Of a stretch of 64,000 nucleotides of DNA, positions 44,948 to 55,481 are shown one piece after another. The notes beneath the pieces were generated by a model. It searched no databases and was not told the DNA's origin. It saw only the letters and a list, made by a program, of their open reading frames with translations. This DNA comes from Cryptomeria japonica (taxonomy: Eukaryota; Streptophyta; Pinopsida; Cupressales; Cupressaceae). Where the stretch lies: the NCBI RefSeq assembly GCF_030272615.1, contig NC_081410.1, positions 189,059,619 to 189,123,618 of the forward strand. Direction: 5' to 3'. The position numbers and the translations under genes were made by a program. The stretch's first letter is position 1. Every line of letters starts with the position of its first letter.

Positions 44948-47634
44948 AAAAAGATCATTTTTTTTTTAACCAATAACATGTTTGAATGTTGAAAATGTCA
45001 CACAGGTTGCGATTTTGACACTGTTTTGGTGCGTTTGGCATTATTTTGGCGCTATTCCCCCTCTTTCAGTGCTTTTCCCTTCTCTGTCTTTCCCTTTCTT
45101 TTAATACGTTTGTGTTAAATAGTGCCTCTGTTCAAACGCAGACTAGCGCTATTGTAACAAAACGTTGTACAAATCACCTTGTAACCAAAAAAAAAATAAA
45201 AAAATTTAGGCTTGTAGAAGCCCACCAAATAGGCAGATTTTACTAACTATTTTTCTCTTTTGTGCAGATTTAAATTAGATTAAAGAGTAGATTTATATTT
45301 TTTACTAACTTGTTTTTGAAGTTGGTTTTAAAAATGAATTCACTTTTTATTTCGGTTTAAAATTAACTTCACATTTCAAGTTTGGGCTTTTAAAAAAGAA
45401 TCACACATTTGTTTGGGGCTCTTAAAAAGAATTTCATTGTTCAAAGGTAAAAAGAACCACAAACTTATACAAAAACAACTTTATTTTTTTTGCAAGTTAG
45501 GAAACAAACTTCGTTTTGGTGCTTAAAATCAACAAGGCAAATTTTATTTCTTGCATCAAGATAAAACTCACAATCCACACTTCCATTTTTGGTGCAAATA
45601 AAATTCACAATCAACTTGTCTCATTTTCAAAGCAATTTTACTTCATGCAAACGTGTTTTTCATTAAGTTGACCAGGATTTCAAATTCTAGTTTACTCAAA
45701 CAATTGCCTTTGAAAATTAAAAAGAACACCATGATTGTTGGAGCAACATCTCCAAATAGTTAGATCACATTGCAATGACAGATTAAAAAGAACAAGTGTT
45801 TTTCGTGCTTGGCACACTTGTGCAAAGAGTTGGTCGAGTGGTCCTACTTCTAACACACACTATCCTCTCCCTTGGCTTTCGTGGTCCTAGGTGCAAGAGA
45901 AAAGTGTTAGTAACACTCAAAATTTTATCTTTTTAAGAGAGGCCTGCCAAGAGACACATCACTCTTGGGAACGACCTTGAGCGGTAAATCCTTCGAGCCG
46001 CTATAGAAATCAGGTGTGAGCGAAAGCTGTAGCCTTGGGTATAGCTGTTCCTACAGTGTAACTGGCCGAAAGGACAAATGGGCCCCACCACCAGTTACAA
46101 GGCTCTTAAGTGAGTCACTGCAGAATGAACTTATGTCCAAAAACATCGAACATGACTAAACACCTTTAAGTAGTAGCCCACCCGTTCTATTGATTGAGGA
46201 TATTTGAGGTATAATTTAGTGCAAGAGCATAGATGGTTTTGCTCCCAAGATACTCACCATACATATTTCCTTGAGTAGAAACATAGCTTTTTGAAAGGTC
46301 ACTTGTGGCTTGATAAAAGTGGTGACTCCCCCATCATAGGGATCATCTATTTGTTATGCTCGTGCAAGACTTAGTATATCACATCCTTACCTGCCACGGC
46401 GGGATTCATAAGGTATGTAGTACCAAAGTCGAAGAAATATCAAGATGTGGGCTAAATTTATCACAACTGGCCATTTGACCTTAGGGATAAAAAGTGTTTG
46501 AAGTGTGTTCATTTTACAGACCTAGTGCGAATTGAGCCGACTTCAGGCTTTGGAAATACACCTTAAAATACATCTAAAGGAAGGGTCAAAAACAAGTCCA
46601 AGAATTGGGTTGATCTAGACCCATACTCATTTGTGCCTTTGAGGCTACAATCTTGTGTTTGTGTGCTTGCTTTGTTTTCTTGTCAAAGAAAAATCAGAAA
46701 ATCAATCCCAAAAAAACAAAGTATTCATCCAACATCTGTCAACACAACCAAAAATACCAAAAACACAGTGCAAACAGTAAAGAATCACATTTTATGACCA
46801 TTCTTCACATCTTGCGAAAGAAGAAGTGTCATCAGAATATCACCTTGAAAAGGAGACCACTAAGCTCAAAGGCTTTGATCAAAAGGAGGAAATTCTTCTA
46901 TCTCAATAGACAAATCTTTGTCTCACATAGAGTCTTTCTACATCGCATGCGTCTATACCTTCAAGGTAAAACAAACGAGTTTGATTCATAATCACTGAAC
47001 CGCAGAGCTTTTATGCAATATAGAGCTCTGAGTTATCACAAAAATCAAGGAGGAAAGATTAATCCTAACTTTTTCCCCAACATCTGTATCACCTACAACA
47101 CATCTCGAGAAGTGCCACCAACACCCGAAAGGGAAGAGATAGAGTTTGTCCCATTTGTGACACAAAGTTTTTATTGAAAGATTGAAGTTGAAAACAAAAC
47201 ATCCATCATCTCATTCATACATCATTATTCCATCATCAATTCATCCCAAAACTCTCAAAACATTAAGAGGTTCTTGTCCCAAGTTCTCTTTTAGATATTG
47301 CTTGAAATCAAACACATCACATCACTTTTAGATTGTTTCTACATCTAGGATAAGCTCATCCTAAGAGACACATCTACGCAGGTTAAAACTAGTTCATGAG
47401 TGAATCCTCTCATTGCTAGGTAGTCAAAATCTGTAACACATCTCAGATTTCTTTACACCTTATCACATCAAATCTTATCACACAAACAAGCAATTCAAAG
47501 AAGGAATTTTGGTTGCATTTACCTTAAAGTGCTAGAGATCTACATACAACACAAATCACCAACCAATCAATCTTTCATTTCATCACCACTCATCATCATC
47601 TTCAATCAACTTCAAACACAAACTTGCAAACAAA
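44948..47634 (+). other. Tat leader between primer site and gag
   Basis: A 2.7-kb untranslated leader. The first 0.9 kb is T- and A-rich; 45900-46250 is GC-richer and probably structured (for example GAGGCCTGCCAAGAGACACA and GGGCCCCACCACC), a candidate packaging region. No additional ORF ahead of gag, as known from Ogre elements, is visible; the 112-residue frame at 46653-46991 looks random. Confidence 0.55.
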
Positions 47635-49659
47635 ATGGCTCAAACCCGATCACGATCAAGGCAACAAGAAATAGAAATTGAGGAAGAAGAGGACAACCTC
47701 AATGAATTTCAAGAAGCACTTGGAGGAAATGGGAATGATGAAAACCCAGGTACACCCACTCCTTCAACAATCGAAAGGGTTCAGCATAATCCTCATTTTA
47801 ACAGATTATTTGATGAAATACTAAGGAGCAACGCAGATGCTCACTTCTTAAAACTCGCTCAAGAAGGAGCCAAACTCCCCTCAGACTTTGATCTTTCCCA
47901 ATTAAGACAAGCATCAGAAAGACAAAGTCGCCATGAGGAAGAAAGGCGTAGAGATCCCATCAGATATAACATCCCTCGAGGTAACCCACCACCTCCTCCT
48001 CCTAATGAAATAGAGATGTTGCGGCAACAAGTTGAGAATCTCGCCCAACAACTTCATAGTGGTGTTAAAACCAATGAATTTTCACTTAACGACATCTGTC
48101 CCTATCCGTTTGATAGGAATCTTTATATGCCACCCTTTCCACGCGGGTTCGAAACACCCAAATTTGAAAAATATAGAGGAAAGGGAGATCCCCGCGATCA
48201 TGTCCGAGAATTTCATTCCGCTTGTCTCGAAGTTGCATATGAAGACACATACTTAATGCGCCTTTTTCCCCAAAGCTTGGGAGGAACAACCACATCATGG
48301 TTTTCCCGACTACCAGGTGGCATAAGAACATTTGAGGAACTCATCCAGAAGTTCCTATCTCATTACTCTCATAACATTGAACGCGACATCACCATGGCTG
48401 ATCTATGCAACACCAAACAAAAACCAGGTGAATTATTCTCAGTATTCCTGCAACGATGGCGCCAAATGTCTAGCAGACGTTCTCTTCAGTTACCTGAACA
48501 AGAACTAGTGGAAATTTTCATTTCCAACTTAAACGAAGAAATGGAATTTCACTTGGATGTCAAAGACACAGACTCCTTTAACGATATGATCACCAAGGGT
48601 ATAAAATGTGAAAGGGCACTCATCAAGAAAGGACTCATCAAAATCTTTAATGAACCAAAAGATGGTCCTCGCCCGCGCTTCAATAGTGATAAACCAAACT
48701 TCTGGAACAAGAATAAGAATATCGTCAACAATGGGGTTGTGGATGCTCGAACTATCCAAAATGCACAACCTGTGGTTCGATTTGCAGGACAAAATCCTCC
48801 ACCTCAGAATAACACAAATGTTCCTCCTAATCAAGGTCGCATCACATCTCATGGTGAACCAAGACCTCGTCCACAAAAACAAAAACGCACATACACTCCC
48901 TTAGGGGAACCCATTGAAACAGTGTTGCGACAACTCCTTTCTCAGAATTTGGTCACTCTACCTAAACTATCCAACTATGAGCCTCAGGTCAAACCAACAT
49001 GGTGGAGAGATACTGAACACTGTGAGTTCCATCAAGGACGAGGACACAAGACAAGTAATTGTCACCGATTGAAGGATCTCATTCAGGATCTTATTGATCG
49101 AGGAGAAATTGAAATTGAAGGACATGACCCAAAAATGACCAATAATGATCATCTCATGTTCAAGGATCCACTTCCATCACAAGATCAAAGGGGTCCTTCC
49201 ACTTCCCGGCGAGGCACTGATACCACTGATTATACGCAGGCTGCGTATAACTACACTGTAAATCACCTGTATGATGCCAGTGAACAAATTGCAACTATAA
49301 CCTTCAAAAATCCCACCTCAAATTGCAATGTTGTTACACGTCGTGGCAAGGTCACCATCAAGCCAGCTCCACAAGGCACCACCTCCATCCCAAAGCAGTA
49401 CAATCTTGTGGAACAATTAGACAAAACGCCTGCGCTTATATCCATTTTGGAGCTATTGCGTCTGTCACCCTCTCATAAAACTATCTTGGATCAAGCACTC
49501 CAAGAGGCGTCAGTCCCTGCAAACCTGAACACGGACCAATTTCAAGCCATGGTTGGAAGTCTAAAGTCATCACCTTGTCTCACTTTTTCTGAAAGCGACA
49601 ACTCTTCTTTCCAACAACCTCATAACGCCTCACTCCACATTGAAGGCTTTGTCAACTAA
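47635..49659 (+). CDS. Tat gag polyprotein
   Basis: An intact frame of 674 residues. The N-terminus is acidic; a coiled stretch (NEIEMLRQQVENLAQQLHSG) precedes the capsid core with FPRGFETPKFEKYRGKGDPR, LFPQSLGGTTTSWFSRLPGG and GELFSVFLQRWRQMSSR. A zinc-knuckle variant, CEFHQGRGHKTSNC, has Cys463, His466, His471, Cys476 (C-x2-H-x4-H-x4-C); I recall variants of this kind in Tat and Athila gag. The protein would form the particle that packages element RNA. It ends at TAA (49657-49659), after which the same phase continues open into the protease, so one codon separates gag from pol. Confidence 0.9.
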   Translation: MAQTRSRSRQQEIEIEEEEDNLNEFQEALGGNGNDENPGTPTPSTIERVQHNPHFNRLFDEILRSNADAHFLKLAQEGAKLPSDFDLSQLRQASERQSRHEEERRRDPIRYNIPRGNPPPPPPNEIEMLRQQVENLAQQLHSGVKTNEFSLNDICPYPFDRNLYMPPFPRGFETPKFEKYRGKGDPRDHVREFHSACLEVAYEDTYLMRLFPQSLGGTTTSWFSRLPGGIRTFEELIQKFLSHYSHNIERDITMADLCNTKQKPGELFSVFLQRWRQMSSRRSLQLPEQELVEIFISNLNEEMEFHLDVKDTDSFNDMITKGIKCERALIKKGLIKIFNEPKDGPRPRFNSDKPNFWNKNKNIVNNGVVDARTIQNAQPVVRFAGQNPPPQNNTNVPPNQGRITSHGEPRPRPQKQKRTYTPLGEPIETVLRQLLSQNLVTLPKLSNYEPQVKPTWWRDTEHCEFHQGRGHKTSNCHRLKDLIQDLIDRGEIEIEGHDPKMTNNDHLMFKDPLPSQDQRGPSTSRRGTDTTDYTQAAYNYTVNHLYDASEQIATITFKNPTSNCNVVTRRGKVTIKPAPQGTTSIPKQYNLVEQLDKTPALISILELLRLSPSHKTILDQALQEASVPANLNTDQFQAMVGSLKSSPCLTFSESDNSSFQQPHNASLHIEGFVN

Positions 49660-49677
49660 CACAGGATCAAGCGAGTC

Positions 49678-51744
49678 TTGATCGATAATGGAGCAGGCCT
49701 AAACATTTGCACACTTCAGTTGGTCACAGCATTGGGATATGCAATAGAATCAGTGGATCCTCGTAAGAAGATCACCATCAAAGCCTATGATGATGCAGAG
49801 CGTTCATCCAAAGGAGCTGTGGTACTACCAATCCGAGTGGGCCCTGTGGTAAAGCATATCATTTGTCAGGTTCTGGACCTTCCTCTGCCATATAATCTAT
49901 TATTAGGGAGACCTTGGATACATGCCATGCAAGCTGTTCCATCTACCTACCATCAATGTATCAAGTTCCCACATAACGGGGTCGAGATCACAATCCTGGG
50001 AGATGCAAATCCCTTTGCATTTTGCCATAATATCAGCCATCAACCAGAGATTACCGTTCCTAATAATAGAGAAGCCATTTCCTCCACATCATATATAAAT
50101 CCCGCCTCTCTTGCCAGTTCAAACACCCCTATGCCCAAGCAAGAAAAGCTAAAGATGAAAATCGCAGAGGAAGGTCCTGGAGAATACAACTTGAGTCAGC
50201 TCTTTTGTGTGGGACAAATGCCCACTTCTCCTAGAACACATGGTAAACCACAGCAGTTGCTCCAGCAACCACTAATCACGCCTCCATGTGCCTTAACGCC
50301 TTTCATTCTTGGAAAGAGTCAAGAGGAAGAGACACAAGATGAGGACCTGGCGGACTGGATCTATAAAGATCCCATCACCACTGACAAACCGCAAGTTACA
50401 CTTCCTACGGAACAATATGGCAAAGGCCTCCTCATTATGCAAAGAATGGGATATGATGGTCAGAGTGCTTTGGGATACTGCAAACAAGGACGACACGAAC
50501 CTCTACTACCAGAATTCAAGCCCAAAGGTAATACAGGCCTTGGCTTTGAAAAAGAGATCCTTCCTAAACTCAGATTCAAAGGAAAACCCAGCAAACCATT
50601 TTGCCCACCTACTGCAAAGAGGATACCTTTCATAATCAAAGCACCATCAAGCACTATCCCCACTTCCCCCTTAAGGCTCACAACTCCACCATCACCAATG
50701 TCACTCATCCCATCAAACGAACCAGTAATCCTATCAGCAACACCATTTGTAGCAGCAACTATATTGGAACCCGCTGCAACATCTATGGCGCCAGTAATTC
50801 CAGCAGAAGCCACTGAGTCACCATTACCAATACTTCCAGTAACAAATCCTTTAAACCCCATCACAGTTCCTGCAGCACCGATCACCACAAAGATACATAA
50901 ACCAATCACACCTGCCGTGTTTAACTCCAAAGACATCCCAGTATGGTATAGCAATCGGATGCTGGAGAGTGATTCAGAGACCGACTCACATGAGTGGGAA
51001 TTCGATTCAGTGCAACTTAACACTTCAGATGAGGAAGACACGTCACCACCTCCGCCATGCAAAGACATTCCTGTTTACGGAGAAGCACAGATAAAGACCA
51101 CTTGGGTACCTGAGCTGGAAACATCTTCCACAGACCCTACGTCTCATCCTACGCCTGATTCTGATAGGGAAAGTACCATCAACTACCTTCACCACACTGT
51201 CTTAACCCTCACTGATACATCTCCCGCACTTAACCTAATCGATGAAGTAATACCCATTATCCACCCTGAACTTATCGAATGGAACCAACCAAATCCCCCA
51301 TGTCTTGACCTCTTCCAAAACGATGAGGCTATCATTGACTTTTTGGAATTAAGGGATAATCTACCAAGCGGGGATCACAAAGCTGGATTCGCCATTGAAC
51401 TTAATAGCGCAGCATACTTCGGGGCGGACGCCAAACCCTTCAGCTGCAAAAATATAACATTAAAACATGGATCTTCCAGTGAAAACCACACTGTGGCACT
51501 GTTTGATCCAACAAAAGTAAAAAGAAAGAGCGTATCCAACGGTGAAAACCTCTCTGAGGCGCCGGAGGATGAAGGGTTTGACATTCTCCCTGCTAGTACA
51601 CAACAGGAACGATCGACGATTCTCATTGAGGAGACTAAAGAATACAATGTGGGGACTCCTGAAAACCCTCATATCATACATCTGGCATCTCTTCTCACTC
51701 CAGAGGAACAACCTCAATTTATAGAGTTCTTCCAACAGCGTTAG
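49678..51744 (+). CDS. Tat pol copy 2, part 1: protease, G-patch and linker
   Basis: In phase with gag. The protease active site is VLIDNGAGLNIC at the very start (DNG in place of the usual DSG or DTG), with the end motif LLGRPWIHAM. A G-patch follows (about residues 247-293): YGKGLLIMQRMGYDGQSALG and, later, NTGLGFEK. Then a long Pro/Ser/Thr-rich linker and an acidic block lead toward RT. The frame is cut by TAG at 51742-51744, which is CAG in copy 1. The first ATG in this frame (49678 is GTC-TTG-ATC context) is not a natural start; the protein would be made as gag-pol. Confidence 0.85.
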   Translation: MIDNGAGLNICTLQLVTALGYAIESVDPRKKITIKAYDDAERSSKGAVVLPIRVGPVVKHIICQVLDLPLPYNLLLGRPWIHAMQAVPSTYHQCIKFPHNGVEITILGDANPFAFCHNISHQPEITVPNNREAISSTSYINPASLASSNTPMPKQEKLKMKIAEEGPGEYNLSQLFCVGQMPTSPRTHGKPQQLLQQPLITPPCALTPFILGKSQEEETQDEDLADWIYKDPITTDKPQVTLPTEQYGKGLLIMQRMGYDGQSALGYCKQGRHEPLLPEFKPKGNTGLGFEKEILPKLRFKGKPSKPFCPPTAKRIPFIIKAPSSTIPTSPLRLTTPPSPMSLIPSNEPVILSATPFVAATILEPAATSMAPVIPAEATESPLPILPVTNPLNPITVPAAPITTKIHKPITPAVFNSKDIPVWYSNRMLESDSETDSHEWEFDSVQLNTSDEEDTSPPPPCKDIPVYGEAQIKTTWVPELETSSTDPTSHPTPDSDRESTINYLHHTVLTLTDTSPALNLIDEVIPIIHPELIEWNQPNPPCLDLFQNDEAIIDFLELRDNLPSGDHKAGFAIELNSAAYFGADAKPFSCKNITLKHGSSSENHTVALFDPTKVKRKSVSNGENLSEAPEDEGFDILPASTQQERSTILIEETKEYNVGTPENPHIIHLASLLTPEEQPQFIEFFQQR

Positions 51745-53610
51745 ATCAACTTTGCATGGTCATATGCAGACATGCCTGGGCTTGATCCTGATTTAGTCAT
51801 GCATCATCTCACAGTAGCAAAAGGAGCCAAACCTGTCAAGCAGAAGCTTCGTAAGATGCATCCTCAGATTGCCGTGCTAGTCAAAACAGAACTCAAGAAA
51901 CTCCTGGATGTTGGTTTCATTAGACCAATTGATTATGCAGAATGGATCTCCAACATTGTACCAGTTGGCAAACCAAAAGGGGGCATCCGCATTTGTACAG
52001 ACTTCAGAGATCTGAATAAGGCATGTTCTAAGGATGACTTCCCTCTACCAAATATCGACATCATAGTGGATCTAACAGCAGGACATGCGATGCTTTCACT
52101 CATGGATGGATTTTCAGGATACAATCAAATAAAGATTGCACCAGAGGATCAACATAAGACAACCTTCACATGTCCATGGGGCACATACTGCTGGAATGTA
52201 ATGCCTTTTGGTCTAAAGAATGCAGGAGCGACCTATCAAAGAGCAATGACCACCATCTTCCATGACATGATGCATACTATAATGGAAGATTATGTGGATG
52301 ATTTACTAGCAAAATCACTTACTAGAGAAGGACATCTTCACATCTTAGATAAAATCTTTGATAGACTGGAACAGTACCATGTTCGACTCAACCCAAAGAA
52401 ATGTGTCTTCGGAGTGACCTCCGGGAAGCTTCTAGGATACATTGTCTCAAGCAAAGGCATTGAGGTCGATCCAGCAAAGGTTAAGGCAATCATGGACATG
52501 CCACCTCCAAAGAATATCAGTCAGCTAAGAACACTACAAGGACGGCTTCAATCCATCCGCAGATTCATTGCACAATTGAATAATAAGTGTCACCCATTCA
52601 CACACCTGCTACACAAGAACATTCGCTTTCAGTGGGATGCTCGATGCCAGCAAGCATTTCAGACACTTAAAGACTATCTCATGAATCCACCATTGCTGAT
52701 GCCACCAGATCCAAGTAGACCATTGTTACTCTATATCTCGGCAACAAGTACATCATTGGGTGTACTACTGGCACAACATAATGCAGAAGGAAAAGAGTGT
52801 GCTATTTACTACATCTCTCGCACACTTGTGGGCTATGAACTCAATTACACACCTATTGAGCGAGCTTGCCTAGCAGTAATCTTGGCAGCCACTAAACTGA
52901 GGCACTATCTGTTAACACACAAGGTGCAACTCATTGCAAAGATTGATCCACTCAAGTATTTACTTAGAAAAGCAGCATTGACAGGTCACTTAGCCAAATG
53001 GGTGATGATTCTAAGTGAATTTGACATCGAGTACGTGGACCGTAAAGCTATCAAAGGTCAGGTCATTGCAGATCAATTGGCCGATGCACCACTCATAGGC
53101 GATCATCCCCTCATTTCCAATTTTCCAGATGAAGAGATATTCATGCTCACAGAAGTACAACCATGGAAGCTATATTTTGATGGTTCATACACTAGGCACG
53201 GCTCGGGGGCAGGCATTCTGTTTATCACACCTCAAGGTGATAGCATCCCGAAGTCTTACAGGCTCACATTTCCATACACAAACAACATAGAAGAGTATGA
53301 GGCCTTGATCACAGGACTCAGGTTAGCCGTACAATGGAAATTACAAGAACTACAAGTATATGGCGATTCCCAACTAGTCATTCGACAAGCAACAGATGAG
53401 TATCAGACCAAGGATGATAAACTCATGCCATATAAGAAAATGGTGGATACTCTAAAGACATCATTTACTACTATCACTTTTGAGCAGATACCAAGAGATC
53501 AGAATCGAGCTGCTGACGCCATGGCTACCATCGCATCTCTACTAGATCTTCCACAGAATTCAACACGCTACGAGTTCTTGGTAGAAAAAACTTTGGATTC
53601 CCGCTTATGA
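51745..53610 (+). CDS. Tat pol copy 2, part 2: RT, RNase H and second RNase H
   Basis: Continues part 1 in phase beyond the TAG; the first ATG is at 51772. RT has GGIRICTDFRDLNKACSKDD, LMDGFSGYNQIKI and active site YVDD (52291-52302). The first RNase H (LYISATSTSLGVLLAQHNAE) lacks the first catalytic Asp; the additional archaeal-type RNase H (from about 53164) has YFDGSYTRHGSGAGIL, NNIEEYEALI, VYGDSQLV and NRAADAMA, with all four acidic positions kept. Compared with copy 1 it has one amino-acid change, Thr for Ala at 52162. It stops at 53610 because of a +1 shift in an A6 run. Confidence 0.85.
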   Translation: MNFAWSYADMPGLDPDLVMHHLTVAKGAKPVKQKLRKMHPQIAVLVKTELKKLLDVGFIRPIDYAEWISNIVPVGKPKGGIRICTDFRDLNKACSKDDFPLPNIDIIVDLTAGHAMLSLMDGFSGYNQIKIAPEDQHKTTFTCPWGTYCWNVMPFGLKNAGATYQRAMTTIFHDMMHTIMEDYVDDLLAKSLTREGHLHILDKIFDRLEQYHVRLNPKKCVFGVTSGKLLGYIVSSKGIEVDPAKVKAIMDMPPPKNISQLRTLQGRLQSIRRFIAQLNNKCHPFTHLLHKNIRFQWDARCQQAFQTLKDYLMNPPLLMPPDPSRPLLLYISATSTSLGVLLAQHNAEGKECAIYYISRTLVGYELNYTPIERACLAVILAATKLRHYLLTHKVQLIAKIDPLKYLLRKAALTGHLAKWVMILSEFDIEYVDRKAIKGQVIADQLADAPLIGDHPLISNFPDEEIFMLTEVQPWKLYFDGSYTRHGSGAGILFITPQGDSIPKSYRLTFPYTNNIEEYEALITGLRLAVQWKLQELQVYGDSQLVIRQATDEYQTKDDKLMPYKKMVDTLKTSFTTITFEQIPRDQNRAADAMATIASLLDLPQNSTRYEFLVEKTLDSRL

Positions 53611-53626
53611 TATCCCCGAATCCGAC

Positions 53627-54916
53627 ATGATATGTCACCTTGTCGGTTCTGAATCCCCATGGTACGGTGAGTTCTACACCTATCTTCGCGATCATACCCT
53701 TCCTCCCAACCAATCAAATAACCAACGTAAAACCTTCATTCGCCAAACTGCTCGATATACCATTATTGCCGAAACCCTATACCGACGCAGTCTTGATGGT
53801 ACTCTCCTTCGATGTCTAGAACAAGGTGAGATAACAAAGGCTTTGGAAGAGGTACATGAAGGAATTTGCGGGACTCACTCAAGTGGTCCATCACTAGCCA
53901 AGAAGATCATGCGAGCTGGATACTATTGGCCATCTATGGAAAAGGATTCCTACTACTTTGTTAGGAAGTGCAAAAAATGTCAAGTTCATGGCGACCTAAT
54001 ACATGCACCAGCTCAAGAACTGCAACCAATCACAACACCATGGCCTTTTTGTCAATGGGGTCTTGATCTTGTGGGTAAAATCCATCCATCTTCATCCAAT
54101 GGCCATAAATTCATTATTACCGCCACCGAATATTTCACCAAGTGGATCGAAGCTGTTCCACTTACCCAAGTCACCGGCAAGCAGATCGCCTCATTCATCC
54201 TCAATTACATCATCTGCCGGTATGGTGTGCCCATGTCCATTGTCACAGATAACGGTCTTCCTTTCAAAAATCAGGATGTCCGTGAGCTTTGTGAGAAATT
54301 TCATATCCAACACCGCTTTTCCACTCCCTATTACCCACAAGGCAATGGTCAGGCCGAAGCATCCAATAAAAACATATTGAGGATCCTAAAGAAGACAATG
54401 AATGATGTCGGTCGTGATTGGCATGTTCAATTGAATCCAGCGCTATGGGCATATCGAACTAGCATTCGAACCCCTACAGGTGCAACTCCTTATTCATTGG
54501 TCTATGGTGCTGAAGCTATCTTACCTATTGAGGTCGAGATACCATCCTTACGAGTTTCATTGCGCAATCTCATCGATGATGAAGCATACAGAGTATCTCG
54601 TCTTCAGGACTTAGAGTTACTAGATGAGAAGCGACAAGCTGCATACAATCACCTCAAAGCCTATCAGCAGCGCATGAGTAGAAGTTACAATCACCGAGTT
54701 AGATCTCGTACATTTGAGGTAGGTGATCTTGTTCTTCGAGAAAATCCTCGCAACCAACCAAATAGAGAACATCAAGGCAAGTTTGAATCAAACTGGCTGG
54801 GCCCATATGTTGTCAGTGCTGTATTCGGGTCCGGGGCATATCAGTTGGCTACTTCAGAAGGAGAACCGCTTGCAGATCCAATCAATAGCATGCACCTCAA
54901 AAGATTTTATACCTAA
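53627..54916 (+). CDS. Tat integrase, copy 2
   Basis: Same translation as the copy 1 integrase at 39396-40685. The phase is open upstream to the A6 run near 53585-53590, where text such as LWIPAYDIPESDMICHLV joins the end of the second RNase H. Family knowledge: integrase binds the LTR ends and inserts the cDNA. The C-terminal part has GPYVVSAVFGSGAYQL, a GPY-type module; there is no chromodomain, as expected for Tat. Confidence 0.9.
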   Translation: MICHLVGSESPWYGEFYTYLRDHTLPPNQSNNQRKTFIRQTARYTIIAETLYRRSLDGTLLRCLEQGEITKALEEVHEGICGTHSSGPSLAKKIMRAGYYWPSMEKDSYYFVRKCKKCQVHGDLIHAPAQELQPITTPWPFCQWGLDLVGKIHPSSSNGHKFIITATEYFTKWIEAVPLTQVTGKQIASFILNYIICRYGVPMSIVTDNGLPFKNQDVRELCEKFHIQHRFSTPYYPQGNGQAEASNKNILRILKKTMNDVGRDWHVQLNPALWAYRTSIRTPTGATPYSLVYGAEAILPIEVEIPSLRVSLRNLIDDEAYRVSRLQDLELLDEKRQAAYNHLKAYQQRMSRSYNHRVRSRTFEVGDLVLRENPRNQPNREHQGKFESNWLGPYVVSAVFGSGAYQLATSEGEPLADPINSMHLKRFYT

Positions 54917-55322
54917 GGTGTACAGAGCATCAGGCTCCCCTACATATCAGAAAAATACCAAAAACATTCAGAAAATGTCCTGAAGAAAATACAAAAACAT
55001 TCAAAAAAGTAAAGAAAAATCATGCATCCAAATGGTGAACAACCACTCCGGTGGCACCTTGGGTAAGTACGATGGCGAAAACCTGGCAAACAGGCACCAC
55101 TCGTAAAGGCTATGGCTCCATTGTCTTTCAAGCTTGTTGCGATCACATTCATACATACACACATCCATCCATCTAACCATGGCTTGTTATTTTATCTGTA
55201 ATCCAAGAAAGTACTTCATGCGTCTAGCATCCCGCTTTTTCATAAATCATGTCCAACTTGGGGGCAATGCCCTTACAATCTAGATGATGGAAGTGGATTC
55301 TACATTACTGGTGATTCATTGG

Positions 55323-55481
55323 CAAAAACATTCAAAAATGTCTCGCAAAATACAAAAACATTCAAAAATGTCTCGCAAAATACAAAAACATTCAAAAATG
55401 TCTCGCAAAATCCAAAAACATTCAAAAATGACTCACAAAATCCAAAAACATTCAAAAACTATTACACAAAATCCAAAAAAC
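55323..55481 (+). repeat. 30-bp tandem repeat, copy 2
   Basis: The same five-unit array as at 41092-41250, at the fixed offset of 14,231 bases. Confidence 0.85.

Noticed and set aside
44948-47634. Extra ORF before Tat gag, as in Ogre elements
   Set aside because: No frame longer than 112 residues, and none with recognisable content.
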